Positions 26,805-34,731 of a DNA stretch of 64,000 nucleotides are shown in pieces. Origin of the DNA: Amycolatopsis methanolica 239. Lineage in GTDB: Bacteria > Actinomycetota > Actinomycetes > Mycobacteriales > Pseudonocardiaceae. The stretch is from NCBI RefSeq assembly GCF_000739085.1, contig NZ_CP009110.1, positions 1,674,001-1,738,000 on the forward strand. The letters run 5' to 3'. The first letter of the stretch is position 1; each line of letters starts with the position of its first letter. Position numbers and translations under genes: made by a program. The notes beneath the pieces were generated by a model. That model saw only the letters and a program-made list of their open reading frames with translations, had not been told where the DNA came from and ran no database searches.

Positions 26805-27945
26805 TCACCTTCACCGCGGTGTCCACATCGGACTCCGTCAGGTCGGCCCGGACGGTGAGGCGCAGCCGGGAAATCCCGTCCGGGACCGACGGCGGCCGGA
26901 AGCAGCCGACCCGCACACCCTGCTCGGCGCAGCGGTCCGCCCACTCGACCGCCGATTCGGCCGAGGGCGCCTGAACCGAGATCACCGCGGCCTCCGGGTT
27001 GCTCACCCGGAAGCCGGCCGCGCGCAGCTGGGCGGACAGCGCGACCGCGTTGGTCAGGACCTTCTCCGGCAGGTCGGGCTCGGACTTGAGCACCCCGAGC
27101 GCGGCCAGCGCCGCGGCCGCGCTGGCCGGCGCGAGCCCGGTGTCGAAGACGAAGCTGCGGGCCGTGTCGACGAGGTGCCGGATCACCCGGCGCGGCCCGA
27201 GGACGGCGCCGCCCTGCGCGCCGAGCGCCTTGGACAGCGAGATCGTCGTGACGACGTCCGGCTCGCCCGCCAGCCCGGCGGCGTGCACCGCGCCCCGGCC
27301 GCCGTCGCCGAGCACGCCGAACCCGTGCGCGTCGTCGACCAGCAGCGCCGCGCCGTGCTCGCGGCACACCTGGGACAGTTCGGGCAGCGGCGCGAGGTCG
27401 CCCTCGACGGAGAACACCGAGTCGGTGACCACCAGCGCGCGCGGCTTGCGGCGGGTCGCCAGCGCGTGCTTGATCGCCGCCGGATCGCAGTGGCTGATGG
27501 CCGCGACGTCGGTGCGGGACAGGCGGCAGCCCTCGATCAGCGACGTGTGGATGTGCTTGTCGCTGACGATCGCCGACTCCGCCCCGGACAGCGCCGTGAC
27601 GGCGCCCAGGTTGGCCGTGAAGCCCGAGGAGAAAACCAGCGCGGCCTGCGCGCCGCAGAAGCGCGCCAGCTCGTACTCGAGTTCGGTGTGCACCTCGGTG
27701 GAGCCGGTGTCCAGGCGGGAACCGGTGGCGCCGGCACCCCAGCGGAGCGCGGCGGCCGCGGCGGCCCCTGCGACGCGCTTGTCGCGGGCCAGGCCGAGGT
27801 AGTCGTTGCCGGCGAGGTCCAGCTCCGTCGAGGAGGCTCCCCGCGGCCGCAGCCTGCGGGTCAGCCCGGCCGCCGCGCGCTTCTCGGCGGCGGCGTCGAG
27901 CCAGTCGAAAACCTGCTCTGGGGAGGAGGAAGCCGGTAGGTTCAC
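26770..27945 (-). CDS. bioF: 8-amino-7-oxononanoate synthase (biotin biosynthesis)
   Basis: PLP enzyme condensing pimeloyl-thioester with alanine in biotin synthesis. The 391-residue product has the PLP Lys239 in TISLSKALGAQGG, Asp204 and His207 in LLVDDAHGFGVLG, GSTEVHTELEYELARF and VFSSGFTANLGAV. Positions agree with E. coli BioF. A 2-amino-3-ketobutyrate CoA ligase (Kbl) is the main alternative, but length and N-terminus favour BioF. No other bio genes are in the window. GTG 27945 lies seven bases after a -10-like GACACT on the minus strand. The N-terminus is set by this start, since the longer frame has no homology. Confidence 0.88.
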   Translation of the reverse strand: MNLPASSSPEQVFDWLDAAAEKRAAAGLTRRLRPRGASSTELDLAGNDYLGLARDKRVAGAAAAAALRWGAGATGSRLDTGSTEVHTELEYELARFCGAQAALVFSSGFTANLGAVTALSGAESAIVSDKHIHTSLIEGCRLSRTDVAAISHCDPAAIKHALATRRKPRALVVTDSVFSVEGDLAPLPELSQVCREHGAALLVDDAHGFGVLGDGGRGAVHAAGLAGEPDVVTTISLSKALGAQGGAVLGPRRVIRHLVDTARSFVFDTGLAPASAAAALAALGVLKSEPDLPEKVLTNAVALSAQLRAAGFRVSNPEAAVISVQAPSAESAVEWADRCAEQGVRVGCFRPPSVPDGISRLRLTVRADLTESDVDTAVKVISESAPAGAAS

Positions 27946-27990
27946 GTCACGCAGTGTCGCACCGAGCCACAGCTGGGGAGTGGAGGGGCC

Positions 27991-28710
27991 ATGACCGCCA
28001 CGGGACCGGCGATGATGCCGGAGGACTGGAACCGGGCGCTCGCGGTGGTCGCGCACCCGGACGACCTGGAGTACGGCGCGGCCGGGGCGATCGCCCGGTG
28101 GACCAGGCAGGGGAAGTCGGTCGTCTACGTGCTCGCCTCGCGCGGCGAGGCCGGGATCGACAGCATGCCGCCCGAAGAGGCCGGGCCGCTGCGGACGAAG
28201 GAGCAGCTGGCCGCGGCCAGGATCGTCGGGGTCGAGGAGGTCGAGTTCCTGGACCACCCGGACGGTCTGATCGAGAACGGGATCCCGTTGCGGCGCGACA
28301 TCGCGGCGGCGGTCCGGCGGCGCCGCCCGGAGCTGGTGGTGACCCTCAACCACCGCGAGTCGTTCCCCGGCGGCGGGTTCAACATGGCCGACCACCGCAA
28401 CGTCGGCCTGGCCACGCTCGACGCGGTCCGCGACGCCGCCAACCGGTGGATCTTCCGCGACCTTGGGCTGGAGCCGTGGAGCGGCGTGCGGTGGGTGGCG
28501 GTGGGCGGATCGCCGGTGCAGACCCACGCCGTGGACATCACCGGCACGTTCGACCTGGCGGTCGCGTCGCTGCGCGAGCACAAGGCGTACCTGGCCGCGC
28601 TGGGTGGGGTGATGTCCGAACCGGAGCCGTTCCTGCGCCAGTTCGCCTCGGCCGCGGGCGAACTGGCCGGCGTGCCCCTGGCCTGCACCTTCGAGCTGTT
28701 CCCGATCTAG
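27991..28710 (+). CDS. PIG-L-family deacetylase
   Basis: Zinc-dependent N-acetylglucosamine deacetylase fold, 239 residues, related to MshB and Mca of mycothiol metabolism. Metal motif A-H-P-D-D-L-E-Y-G has His22, Asp24 and Asp25; the later H-R (NMADHRNVGLATLDAVRDAA) supplies the third ligand. A mycothiol-related role is possible because mtr is nearby, but the sequence is not clearly MshB or Mca. GGAGGGG precedes the ATG. Its TAG shares CTAG with the stop of the convergent reductase gene. Confidence 0.88.
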   Translation: MTATGPAMMPEDWNRALAVVAHPDDLEYGAAGAIARWTRQGKSVVYVLASRGEAGIDSMPPEEAGPLRTKEQLAAARIVGVEEVEFLDHPDGLIENGIPLRRDIAAAVRRRRPELVVTLNHRESFPGGGFNMADHRNVGLATLDAVRDAANRWIFRDLGLEPWSGVRWVAVGGSPVQTHAVDITGTFDLAVASLREHKAYLAALGGVMSEPEPFLRQFASAAGELAGVPLACTFELFPI

Positions 28711-29300
28711 CGGCCGACCCGGTAGGTCACGTGGGTGACCAGCGAGGTGGTGCGCGAGGAGACCGGCTCCAGGTTCAGGTCGCTGAGGCCGGCGAAGAGC
28801 CGCTCGCCCTGTCCCAGCACCAGGGGGGCGATGTGCAGGCGCAGCTCGTGGATCAAGCCGGCGGCCAGGTACTGGTTCACCGTCGAGGCGCCGCCCGCCA
28901 CCGACACGTTCCGGTCGCCGGCCGCGGCCCGCGCCTGCTTCAGCGCGGACTCGATGCCGTCGGTGACGAAGTGGAACGTCGTGCCGCCCTCCATCTCGAT
29001 CGGTTCGTGCGGGAAGTGGGTCAGCACGAACACCGGCCCGCGGTACGGCGGCTCATCGCCCCACCAGCCGCGCCAGTCCTCGTCCCACTCGCCGCGGACC
29101 GGGCCGAACATGTTGCGGCCCATGATGAACGCGCCTGCGTCGACGATCGCGTCGATCTCCGCCCGGTTTTCGTCCGGGGTCTCGAACATCCACCGGTGCA
29201 GCTGCTCGCCGCCCTCGCCGAGCGGGTCCTTCCGGGTCTGACGCGGCCCCGCCAGGAAACCGTCGGCCGACACGCCCAGGCTGCTGAACACCTTGCTCAT
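28707..29300 (-). CDS. Dihydrofolate-reductase-fold (RibD C-terminal) protein
   Basis: A 197-residue NADPH-binding reductase of the RibD-C/DHFR-like family common in actinomycetes: MSKVFSSLGVSADGFLAG, IDAIVDAGAFIMGRNMFGPV, P-V-F-V-L-T-H, then NVSVAGGASTVNQYLAAGLI and ELRLHIAPLVLGQGERLF. Substrates are unknown; it is not a folate enzyme. It is divergent from an HxlR-type regulator with an overlapping promoter arrangement, which suggests redox or electrophile-responsive control of this gene. Confidence 0.88.
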   Translation of the reverse strand: MSKVFSSLGVSADGFLAGPRQTRKDPLGEGGEQLHRWMFETPDENRAEIDAIVDAGAFIMGRNMFGPVRGEWDEDWRGWWGDEPPYRGPVFVLTHFPHEPIEMEGGTTFHFVTDGIESALKQARAAAGDRNVSVAGGASTVNQYLAAGLIHELRLHIAPLVLGQGERLFAGLSDLNLEPVSSRTTSLVTHVTYRVGR

Positions 29301-29316
29301 CGCCGTCTCCTCTACT

Positions 29317-29383
29317 GGTTGTTGTTTGCAATCGGTTTCGGGGAACTGTACTGCTTCCGGAACCGGTTGTAAACTGCAATCGG
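29317..29383. promoter_or_regulatory. HxlR operator: two 19-base direct repeats and face-to-face promoters
   Basis: GGTTGTTGTTTGCAATCGG (29317-29335) and GGTTGTAAACTGCAATCGG (29365-29383) match at 15 of 19 positions, 48 bases apart. On the minus strand TTTACA (29368-29373) and TACAGT (29345-29350) form a promoter with a 17-base spacer for the reductase. On the plus strand TAAACT (29370-29375) is a -10 for hxlR, 17 bases from a weak TGTACT. The two promoters overlap exactly, and the repeats flank them. Confidence 0.65.
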
Positions 29384-29395
29384 AAGGAGGGTGGG

Positions 29396-29896
29396 ATGAC
29401 GGACGAACGCCGGTCGGGATGCCCGATCAACCTCTCGGTCGAGGTGCTCGGCGACAAGTGGTCGCTGGTCGTGATCCGGGACATGATGTTCGGCAACCTG
29501 CGGCACTTCCGGGAGCTGCTGCAGAACTCGCAGGAGGGGATCGCGTCGAACATCCTCGCGTCCCGGTTGCAGCGGCTGACGGAGCTGGGGCTGGTGTCCC
29601 GCGCCCCGGACCCCACGCACAAGCAGAAGGTGATCTACAGCCTGACCGAACCGGCGATCCAGCTCGTGCCGGTGATGGCGCACCTGGGCGCGTGGGGGCG
29701 CAGGCACCTGCCGGTCACCCGCGAACTGGCCGTGCGGGCGGAGCTCCTGGAACGCGGCGGGCCGCAGCTGTGGGAGGAGTTCATGGACGAGCTGCGCGAA
29801 CAGCACCTCGGCATCCCGCGCCCCCCGGGGCGGGAGTCGGTGTTCGCGAAGCTGCGCAGCGCCTACGAAGCGGCGCTCGCCGAGCAGAGCGCGTAG
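29396..29896 (+). CDS. HxlR-family winged-helix regulator
   Basis: A 166-residue MarR-like regulator. The diagnostic N-terminal cysteine is present (RRSGCPINLSVEVLGDKWSL), followed by L-R-H-F-R-E-L-L-Q-N and IASNILASRLQRLTELGLVS as recognition helix and wing. A C-terminal helical extension of ~60 residues is longer than in minimal HxlR proteins. The single conserved Cys suggests sensing of aldehydes or quinones, as in known relatives. GGAAGGAGG precedes the ATG. It is divergent from, and likely controls, the RibD-C reductase. Confidence 0.92.
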   Translation: MTDERRSGCPINLSVEVLGDKWSLVVIRDMMFGNLRHFRELLQNSQEGIASNILASRLQRLTELGLVSRAPDPTHKQKVIYSLTEPAIQLVPVMAHLGAWGRRHLPVTRELAVRAELLERGGPQLWEEFMDELREQHLGIPRPPGRESVFAKLRSAYEAALAEQSA

Positions 29897-29962
29897 CGGC
29901 GATGGCCGAGGCCGCTTGGTCCGCGCGCCGCGCGACCCACCGGGAATGGCCTGCTGAACGAA

Positions 29963-30001
29963 AGAACCGCCGCGACCCCGGGCTGGGATCGCGGCGGTTC
30001 T
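29963..30001. terminator. Bidirectional terminator between hxlR and DEAD-box helicase
   Basis: AGAACCGCCGCGACCC pairs with GGGATCGCGGCGGTTCT across a short loop, about 16 base pairs with one G-T pair. On the minus strand it is followed by TTTC. It lies between two convergent genes, 67 bases past the hxlR stop and 13 bases past the helicase stop. Confidence 0.85.
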
Positions 30002-30013
30002 GGGGTCAGCGCG

Positions 30014-31390
30014 TCAGCTGGCCGACGGCGTGCTGCGACGCGGGCCGCGGCCCGGACGCTGCTGCCGGTAGCCGCCACCGTGACCGCGGTCGCGGTCGCC
30101 GTAGCTGCCACCGCGGCGCGGCCGCTGCGGCCCGCCGAAGCCACGCGAGCCGCCACCCCGGCGCGGGGCGGTGTCGCGCGGACGGTCGACTACCGGGACG
30201 CCGCTCGGCTCGCGGGCGCCGGTGATGTCGGACAGCTTCGCGTCACCGGGCCGAACGACCAGCTGGTCGGCGCGCACGCCGGCCTTGTCGGTCATCCGGC
30301 GCACGGTGCGCCGCTGGTCCGGCGTGATCAGCGTGACCACGGTGCCCGACGCACCGGCGCGCGCGGTGCGGCCGGCGCGGTGCAGGTAGTCCTTGTGGTC
30401 CGCGGCCGGGTCGACGTGCAGCACCAGGCTGACGTCGTCGACGTGGATGCCGCGCGCCGCGACGTCCGTGGCGACCAGCACCGTGGTGTGGCCGTCGCGG
30501 AAGTCCTGCAGGACCCGGTTGCGCTGGCCCTGCGACTTGCCGCCGTGCAGCGCGCCCGCCCGCACACCGCGCTCACGCAGCCGGTCGGTCAACCGGTCCA
30601 CGTGGTGCTTGGTGCGCACGAACATGATCGTGCGGCCCTCGCGGGCGCCGATCTCGGTGACGATCGACTGCTTCTCCTGGCGGGAGACCTGGAACACGTA
30701 GTGGTCCATGGTGTCGACGCTGGCGGTGGCCGGCGCGACCGAGTGCTCGACCGGGTCGTGCATGTACCGGTTGACCAGCTGCCCGACGTCGCCGTCCAGC
30801 GTCGCCGAGAACAGCAGCCGCTGGCCGTCGCGCGGGGTCAGGTCCAGGATCTCCCGGACCTGGGGCAGGAAGCCCATGTCCGCCATCTGGTCGGCCTCGT
30901 CGATGGCGATGAACTGGACCTCGCTGAGGTCCGCGGTGCCCTGCCGGACGTGGTCGGACAGACGGCCCGGCGTGGCGATCAGCAGGTCGACGCCGCGGTG
31001 CAGCGCGTCGGCCTGCCGGGGGAAGGCCATCCCGCCGACGGCGGTCCGGCACCACAGGCCCAGCGCGCGGGCCAGCGGGGTGAGCGCGTCGCTGACCTGG
31101 AGGGCCAGCTCACGCGTGGGAACGAGGACCAGGCTGCGGGGTTTCCGCGACCGGGCCTTCCCGCCCTCGAGGCGGGCCAGCAGGGCCAGCCCGAAGGCGA
31201 GGGTCTTCCCAGACCCGGTCTGCGCCCGGCCGAGCACGTCGCGCCCGGCGAGCGCGTCCGGCAGGGTCGCCGACTGGATCGGGAAGGGTGCGTCGATGCC
31301 GGCCTTGCGCAGGGCCCCGAGCAGGGGCTCCGGCAGGTTCAGGTCGGCGAACGACTGCACGGTGGAAGTGGACTCAAGGGTGATGCTCAC
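30014..31390 (-). CDS. DEAD-box ATP-dependent RNA helicase with RGG-type tail
   Basis: A 458-residue RNA helicase of the RhlE/CshA type. Motifs: F-A-D-L-N-L-P-E-P-L-L Q-region, PFPIQSATLPDALAGRD, AQTGSGKT (I), PTRELALQV (Ia), ATPGRL, IDEADQM (a DEAD variant ending Q-M), LFSATLD (III), ATDVAARGIHVDDVSLVLH (V) and HRAGRTARAG (VI). The C-terminal ~65 residues are Arg/Gly-rich (RRGGGSRGFGGPQRPRRGG), an RNA-binding tail. GTG 31390 is chosen over the longer frame because family similarity starts there. A ~180-base leader with stable hairpins suggests cold-responsive or autoregulated expression. Confidence 0.93.
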   Translation of the reverse strand: MSITLESTSTVQSFADLNLPEPLLGALRKAGIDAPFPIQSATLPDALAGRDVLGRAQTGSGKTLAFGLALLARLEGGKARSRKPRSLVLVPTRELALQVSDALTPLARALGLWCRTAVGGMAFPRQADALHRGVDLLIATPGRLSDHVRQGTADLSEVQFIAIDEADQMADMGFLPQVREILDLTPRDGQRLLFSATLDGDVGQLVNRYMHDPVEHSVAPATASVDTMDHYVFQVSRQEKQSIVTEIGAREGRTIMFVRTKHHVDRLTDRLRERGVRAGALHGGKSQGQRNRVLQDFRDGHTTVLVATDVAARGIHVDDVSLVLHVDPAADHKDYLHRAGRTARAGASGTVVTLITPDQRRTVRRMTDKAGVRADQLVVRPGDAKLSDITGAREPSGVPVVDRPRDTAPRRGGGSRGFGGPQRPRRGGSYGDRDRGHGGGYRQQRPGRGPRRSTPSAS

Positions 31391-31604
31391 GCACTGCCTC
31401 TCGGACGTGGTGGTACGTCGCAAGGGAGGCCCGGTGTGCCTGCGCGCAGGCAGGCTGAAGAACAAGTTCGGCGGGCTTTCACAAGGACGAACCCGGCGCG
31501 GCTGCGCCATCGGTGTTGTGTCCGCGTCCCATGAAGGGGGCGACCCGAATTCACGTCGCCCGGTTGCGGACTGTGATCAGAATACCTGAAGACCGCCGGG
31601 GACC
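31391..31604 (-). promoter_or_regulatory. Structured leader of the DEAD-box helicase gene
   Basis: On the minus strand TATTCT (31579-31584) fits TAnnnT and would start a leader of ~180 bases. It contains GGGCGAC/GTCGCCC (31538-31561) and the perfect 16-base palindrome TGCCTGCGCGCAGGCA (31437-31452). Long structured leaders are typical of cold-induced RNA helicase genes, where the helicase or temperature controls its own mRNA. Confidence 0.45.
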
Positions 31605-32537
31605 TCACCTCAGCCCCGCCCGCTGGCGCAGGTCGAAAGCCAGGTTGTCGGCCTCGACCTGCAGTCCCCGCGCGGCAAACCACGCGGAGATGTTGTGGAC
31701 GTCACGGGTGAGGTACTCCGCTCCTCTCGGATTCGCCACGACATCCACGACCTGGGGCAGGTCGATGAGCACGATCCGGCCGTCGTGGACGAGGATGTTG
31801 TAGGCGGACAGGTCTCCGTGCGCGAGCCCCTCCGACGCGAGTACGTCGAGCGCCCCGATCGTCTGGAACCACAGGTCGCGCAGTTCCTCCGGTTCGGGCC
31901 GCAGCTGTGCCAGGCGTGGCGCCGCCGTGCCGTCGGGCTCTCCGACGAACTCCAGCAGCAGTTCCGTGCCGTCCCGCTGCACCGGGTACGGCACCGGCGC
32001 ACCGATCGTCCACAAGCGACTGAGCGCGGCGAACTCGGCGACCGCCCACTGCTCCGCGATGAGGTTTCGGCCGAACGACGTGCGCTGCGCCATGGCCCGG
32101 TTCTCCCGGGACCGGCGCATGCGCCTGCCCTCGAGGTAGCCGGAGTCTCGGTGGAACTGGCGGTGCTCGCTTGATCGGTAACGCTTCGCTGCGAGCAGGC
32201 ATTCCCGGCTGCGGTCGGGGAGCCCGCGGCGCAGCAGGTGCACCTCGGCCTCCTTGCCGGTCTTGAGGACACCAAGCTCGGTGTCCACGGCGGCCAGGTC
32301 GGTGACCAGCCAGACCGGGTGCGGGCGCGGGCCGTGCTCGGCGCTGTCCCACGTCGAGTAGCGGTCGCCGCCGCCGGGCACCGCCGGTTCGGCGTAGCTG
32401 TCCTCACGCACGCGGGCGAGCCGCTGCCGTTCCTGTTCGGTCAGGCGGCCGCTGCGGGCGGGGTTGATCTCGTCGTCGAACCGCGGGCGGCGACGACGTG
32501 AGCTTGGGGTGAAGTTTTCGAAATCGTGCTGACGCAC
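31605..32537 (-). CDS. RIO1-type serine protein kinase
   Basis: Atypical protein kinase; RIO1 and RIO2 mature 40S/30S subunits in eukaryotes and archaea, and bacterial members are poorly studied. The 310-residue product has a charged, Arg-rich N-terminus, G-V-L-K-T-G-K-E-A-E-V-H-L-L as nucleotide loop, catalytic Lys in LLAAKRYR, the catalytic HGDLSAYNILVHDG (Asp and Asn of the HxDxxxxN motif) and the metal-binding LIDLPQVVDVVANP. GTG 32537 has GGAGA eight bases upstream; the longer frame adds only Pro/His-rich sequence. It is followed on the same strand by the RNA helicase. Confidence 0.9.
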   Translation of the reverse strand: MRQHDFENFTPSSRRRRPRFDDEINPARSGRLTEQERQRLARVREDSYAEPAVPGGGDRYSTWDSAEHGPRPHPVWLVTDLAAVDTELGVLKTGKEAEVHLLRRGLPDRSRECLLAAKRYRSSEHRQFHRDSGYLEGRRMRRSRENRAMAQRTSFGRNLIAEQWAVAEFAALSRLWTIGAPVPYPVQRDGTELLLEFVGEPDGTAAPRLAQLRPEPEELRDLWFQTIGALDVLASEGLAHGDLSAYNILVHDGRIVLIDLPQVVDVVANPRGAEYLTRDVHNISAWFAARGLQVEADNLAFDLRQRAGLR

Positions 32538-32754
32538 TGGTGGGTCTCCAAGGCTGAGGGGCCCCACCGGCGCCGTTCCATCAGGCGGGTGGGGCGGGTG
32601 GGGCGGGTGGACGGGCGGCGAGGGCACGGCCCAGCGCAACGACTGACACAACGCACCTCCTCCACTCGCCACCGGGCCCATCGCACCGGCGTTCCGCGTG
32701 ATCATGCCCGCGGCGGCGCTGCGGCCGCAACCTAATTAACGGCAGACTGGCGGC

Positions 32755-33840
32755 ATGCGCGTGATCGTGATCGGCTCCGGGATCGCCGGAGCGAGCACCG
32801 CCCACCAGCTCGCCCGGCGCGGCGCCGAGGTGATCGTGGCGGAGGCAGGCCGCCCCGGGGTGGCGACGGCCGCGGGTGCCGGCATCGTGTGCCCGTGGAC
32901 CAGCCGCCGCGGCGACGACGAGTACCGGTTCGCCGCCGCGGCCGCCGCCTACTACCCGGAGCTGGTCGCCCAGCTGGCCGAGGACGGTGCGGGCGACACC
33001 TCGTTCGAGGTGGTCGGCGGCATGGTCGTGTCGGCGGACCCGGCCGAACTCGACGAGGCCTTCGCCCGGGTGAGTGCGCGCGTGGCCGGGGAACCGGCGG
33101 CGGGCGAGGTCTCCCGGCTCGATGCGGCGCAGGCCCGCGAGCTGTTCCCCGCGCTCGCGCCCGACCTGGCCGCGGTGCACGTCTCCGGCGGCGGACGCGT
33201 GGACGGGCGACGGATGCGGGGGGCGCTGCTCGACGCCGCGGTGGCGCGCGGCGCCCGGATCGTCGAGGGCGCGGCGGAACTGACCGGGCGCGGTGTCCGG
33301 GTCGCGGGGGAGGAGCTGGCGGCGGACAAGGTCGTCGTCGCGGCCGGGGCGTGGAGCAGCGAGTTGGTGCCGTCGGTGTCCGTGGCGCCGCAGCGGGGCC
33401 AGATCAGCCACTTCGAACTGCCGGGCGCGGACACCGCGCACTGGCCGGTCGTGCTGCCGGTGTCCAGCCACTACCTGCTGGCCTTCCCCGGCTCGCGGGT
33501 CGTCGCGGGCGCCACGCGGGAGACCGGCTCCGGCTTCGACCACCGCATCACCGCGGCCGGCCAGCGGGAGGTGCTGGACAACGCCCTGACCGTCGCGCCG
33601 GGCCTGGCCGACGCGACGCTGCTGGAAACCCGGATCGGCTTCCGGCCGGCCTCGCCGGACGGCCTGCCGCTGCTCGGGCCGCTGGCGGAGCGGCCGGACG
33701 TGCTGATCGCCACCGGCTTCGGCCCGGGCGGGCTCACCGCGGCGCCGTTCGCCGGACGGCTCGTCGCCTGCCTCGCGCTCGGCGAGGAAGTGCCGGTCGA
33801 CCTCGCGGCCTACCGGCCGGAGCGGTTCACCGGTCGGTGA
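32755..33840 (+). CDS. FAD-dependent oxidoreductase of the D-amino-acid-oxidase (DAO) family
   Basis: A 361-residue flavoprotein. It opens with the dinucleotide motif MRVIVIGSGIAGASTAHQLA and closes with the DAO-type I-G-F-R-P-A-S-P-D-G-L-P-L-L-G-P plus IATGFGPGGLTAAPFAG. A-P-Q-R-G-Q mid-protein is also typical. It probably oxidises an amine or amino acid; the substrate cannot be read. CAGACT at 32743-32748, six bases before the ATG, is a -10-like element. An unusually A/T-rich TAATTAA lies just upstream at 32733-32739. Its 3' end overlaps yaaA by 14 bases. Confidence 0.88.
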   Translation: MRVIVIGSGIAGASTAHQLARRGAEVIVAEAGRPGVATAAGAGIVCPWTSRRGDDEYRFAAAAAAYYPELVAQLAEDGAGDTSFEVVGGMVVSADPAELDEAFARVSARVAGEPAAGEVSRLDAAQARELFPALAPDLAAVHVSGGGRVDGRRMRGALLDAAVARGARIVEGAAELTGRGVRVAGEELAADKVVVAAGAWSSELVPSVSVAPQRGQISHFELPGADTAHWPVVLPVSSHYLLAFPGSRVVAGATRETGSGFDHRITAAGQREVLDNALTVAPGLADATLLETRIGFRPASPDGLPLLGPLAERPDVLIATGFGPGGLTAAPFAGRLVACLALGEEVPVDLAAYRPERFTGR

Positions 33841-34558
33841 TCAGCTCCAGCTCCTGCTCGCCGACCCGGTCGAGTGTGATGCCGGCGCGCTCGGCGGCGC
33901 CGATCAGGCCTTCCACAGTGGCGGGTTCGCGGGTGGCGGTCGCCAGCGCGGCGGCGAGCTTTCCCTTGTAGGCCTTGTTGAAGTGGCTCACGGTCCTGCC
34001 GCTCGCGGTGACCACGCGCACGGTGATCGCGCGCGGGATGCGGGCCAGCGCGGCGTAGGCGCCGGAGCGCAGGTCGACGATCAGACCGTCCACTTCGGCC
34101 AGTGCGGGCTCCAGGACCGGCCGCCACAGCGACCGGAGCGTGCCGAGCGCGGGCAGCGTGGTGCTGCCGGAGAGCCGGTAGGCCGGGATGCGGTCGTCGC
34201 CGCGGGCGATGCCGAACAGAGCGGAGGCGACGGCCAGCCTGCGGTCCGCCTTCGCCCGCGCGGCGGGACGCAGACCGCCGTAGTCGAGCGCGTCGTAGAG
34301 CACTCCGGTGTAGCGCTCCAGCGCGGGCAGGGTGGGCGCGCTCCAGATCGCGGCGTTGCGCGCCACCTCGTCCTCCTGCCGCGCCGACAGGCCCAGCACG
34401 TCCAGGCTCTCCGGAACGTTGCCGGCCAGCTCCACGAGCGCGTCGGCCAGCTTGCGCCGCAGCGGGTTCAGCTCGGAAAACGACAACGCGTCGAGATCCA
34501 GCGGAGGGCCGTCCCCACCGGCGGCTTTGGTTTCCGAAGGAGGCAGCAGCACCAGCAC
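33827..34558 (-). CDS. yaaA: YaaA/DUF328 peroxide-stress-family protein
   Basis: A 243-residue member of the YaaA family, which in E. coli limits free iron and DNA damage under peroxide stress by an unclear mechanism. Hallmarks: N-terminal MLVLLPPSETKAAGGDGPPL, LDVLGLSARQEDEVARNAAI in place of the E. coli counterpart, Y-T-G-V-L-Y-D-A-L-D-Y, and the C-terminal HFNKAYKGKLAAAL. Intact and of normal length. The GTG at 34558 is preceded by a -10-like TACCCT with a 7-base gap on the minus strand. Confidence 0.88.
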   Translation of the reverse strand: MLVLLPPSETKAAGGDGPPLDLDALSFSELNPLRRKLADALVELAGNVPESLDVLGLSARQEDEVARNAAIWSAPTLPALERYTGVLYDALDYGGLRPAARAKADRRLAVASALFGIARGDDRIPAYRLSGSTTLPALGTLRSLWRPVLEPALAEVDGLIVDLRSGAYAALARIPRAITVRVVTASGRTVSHFNKAYKGKLAAALATATREPATVEGLIGAAERAGITLDRVGEQELELITDR

Positions 34559-34565
34559 GGCCAGC

Positions 34566-34571
34566 AGGGTA
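34566..34571 (-). promoter_or_regulatory. -10 element of yaaA (leaderless)
   Basis: The minus strand reads TACCCT here (AGGGTA on plus), fitting TAnnnT, seven bases before the yaaA GTG. No ribosome site is present. Confidence 0.45.
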
Positions 34572-34731
34572 ACTCGCGGCCGGAAAATCGCTCGGGACGG
34601 GCCAGCGGCTGTGCCTACTGCGGCTGGACGAAGGGAGCGCTGCTGGAACTGCGCGCTCCCCGGTCAGCGGACGGTAAGCCGGTGGTCAGCGCCCCTGGCG
34701 AAGCTCGGGTCAACCGAGTCGAGGAGCTTCG

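Noticed and set aside
32733..32739. TAATTAA as a special operator
   Set aside because: Striking in this base composition but only seven bases long, and a CAGACT -10-like box closer to the start explains the promoter as well.
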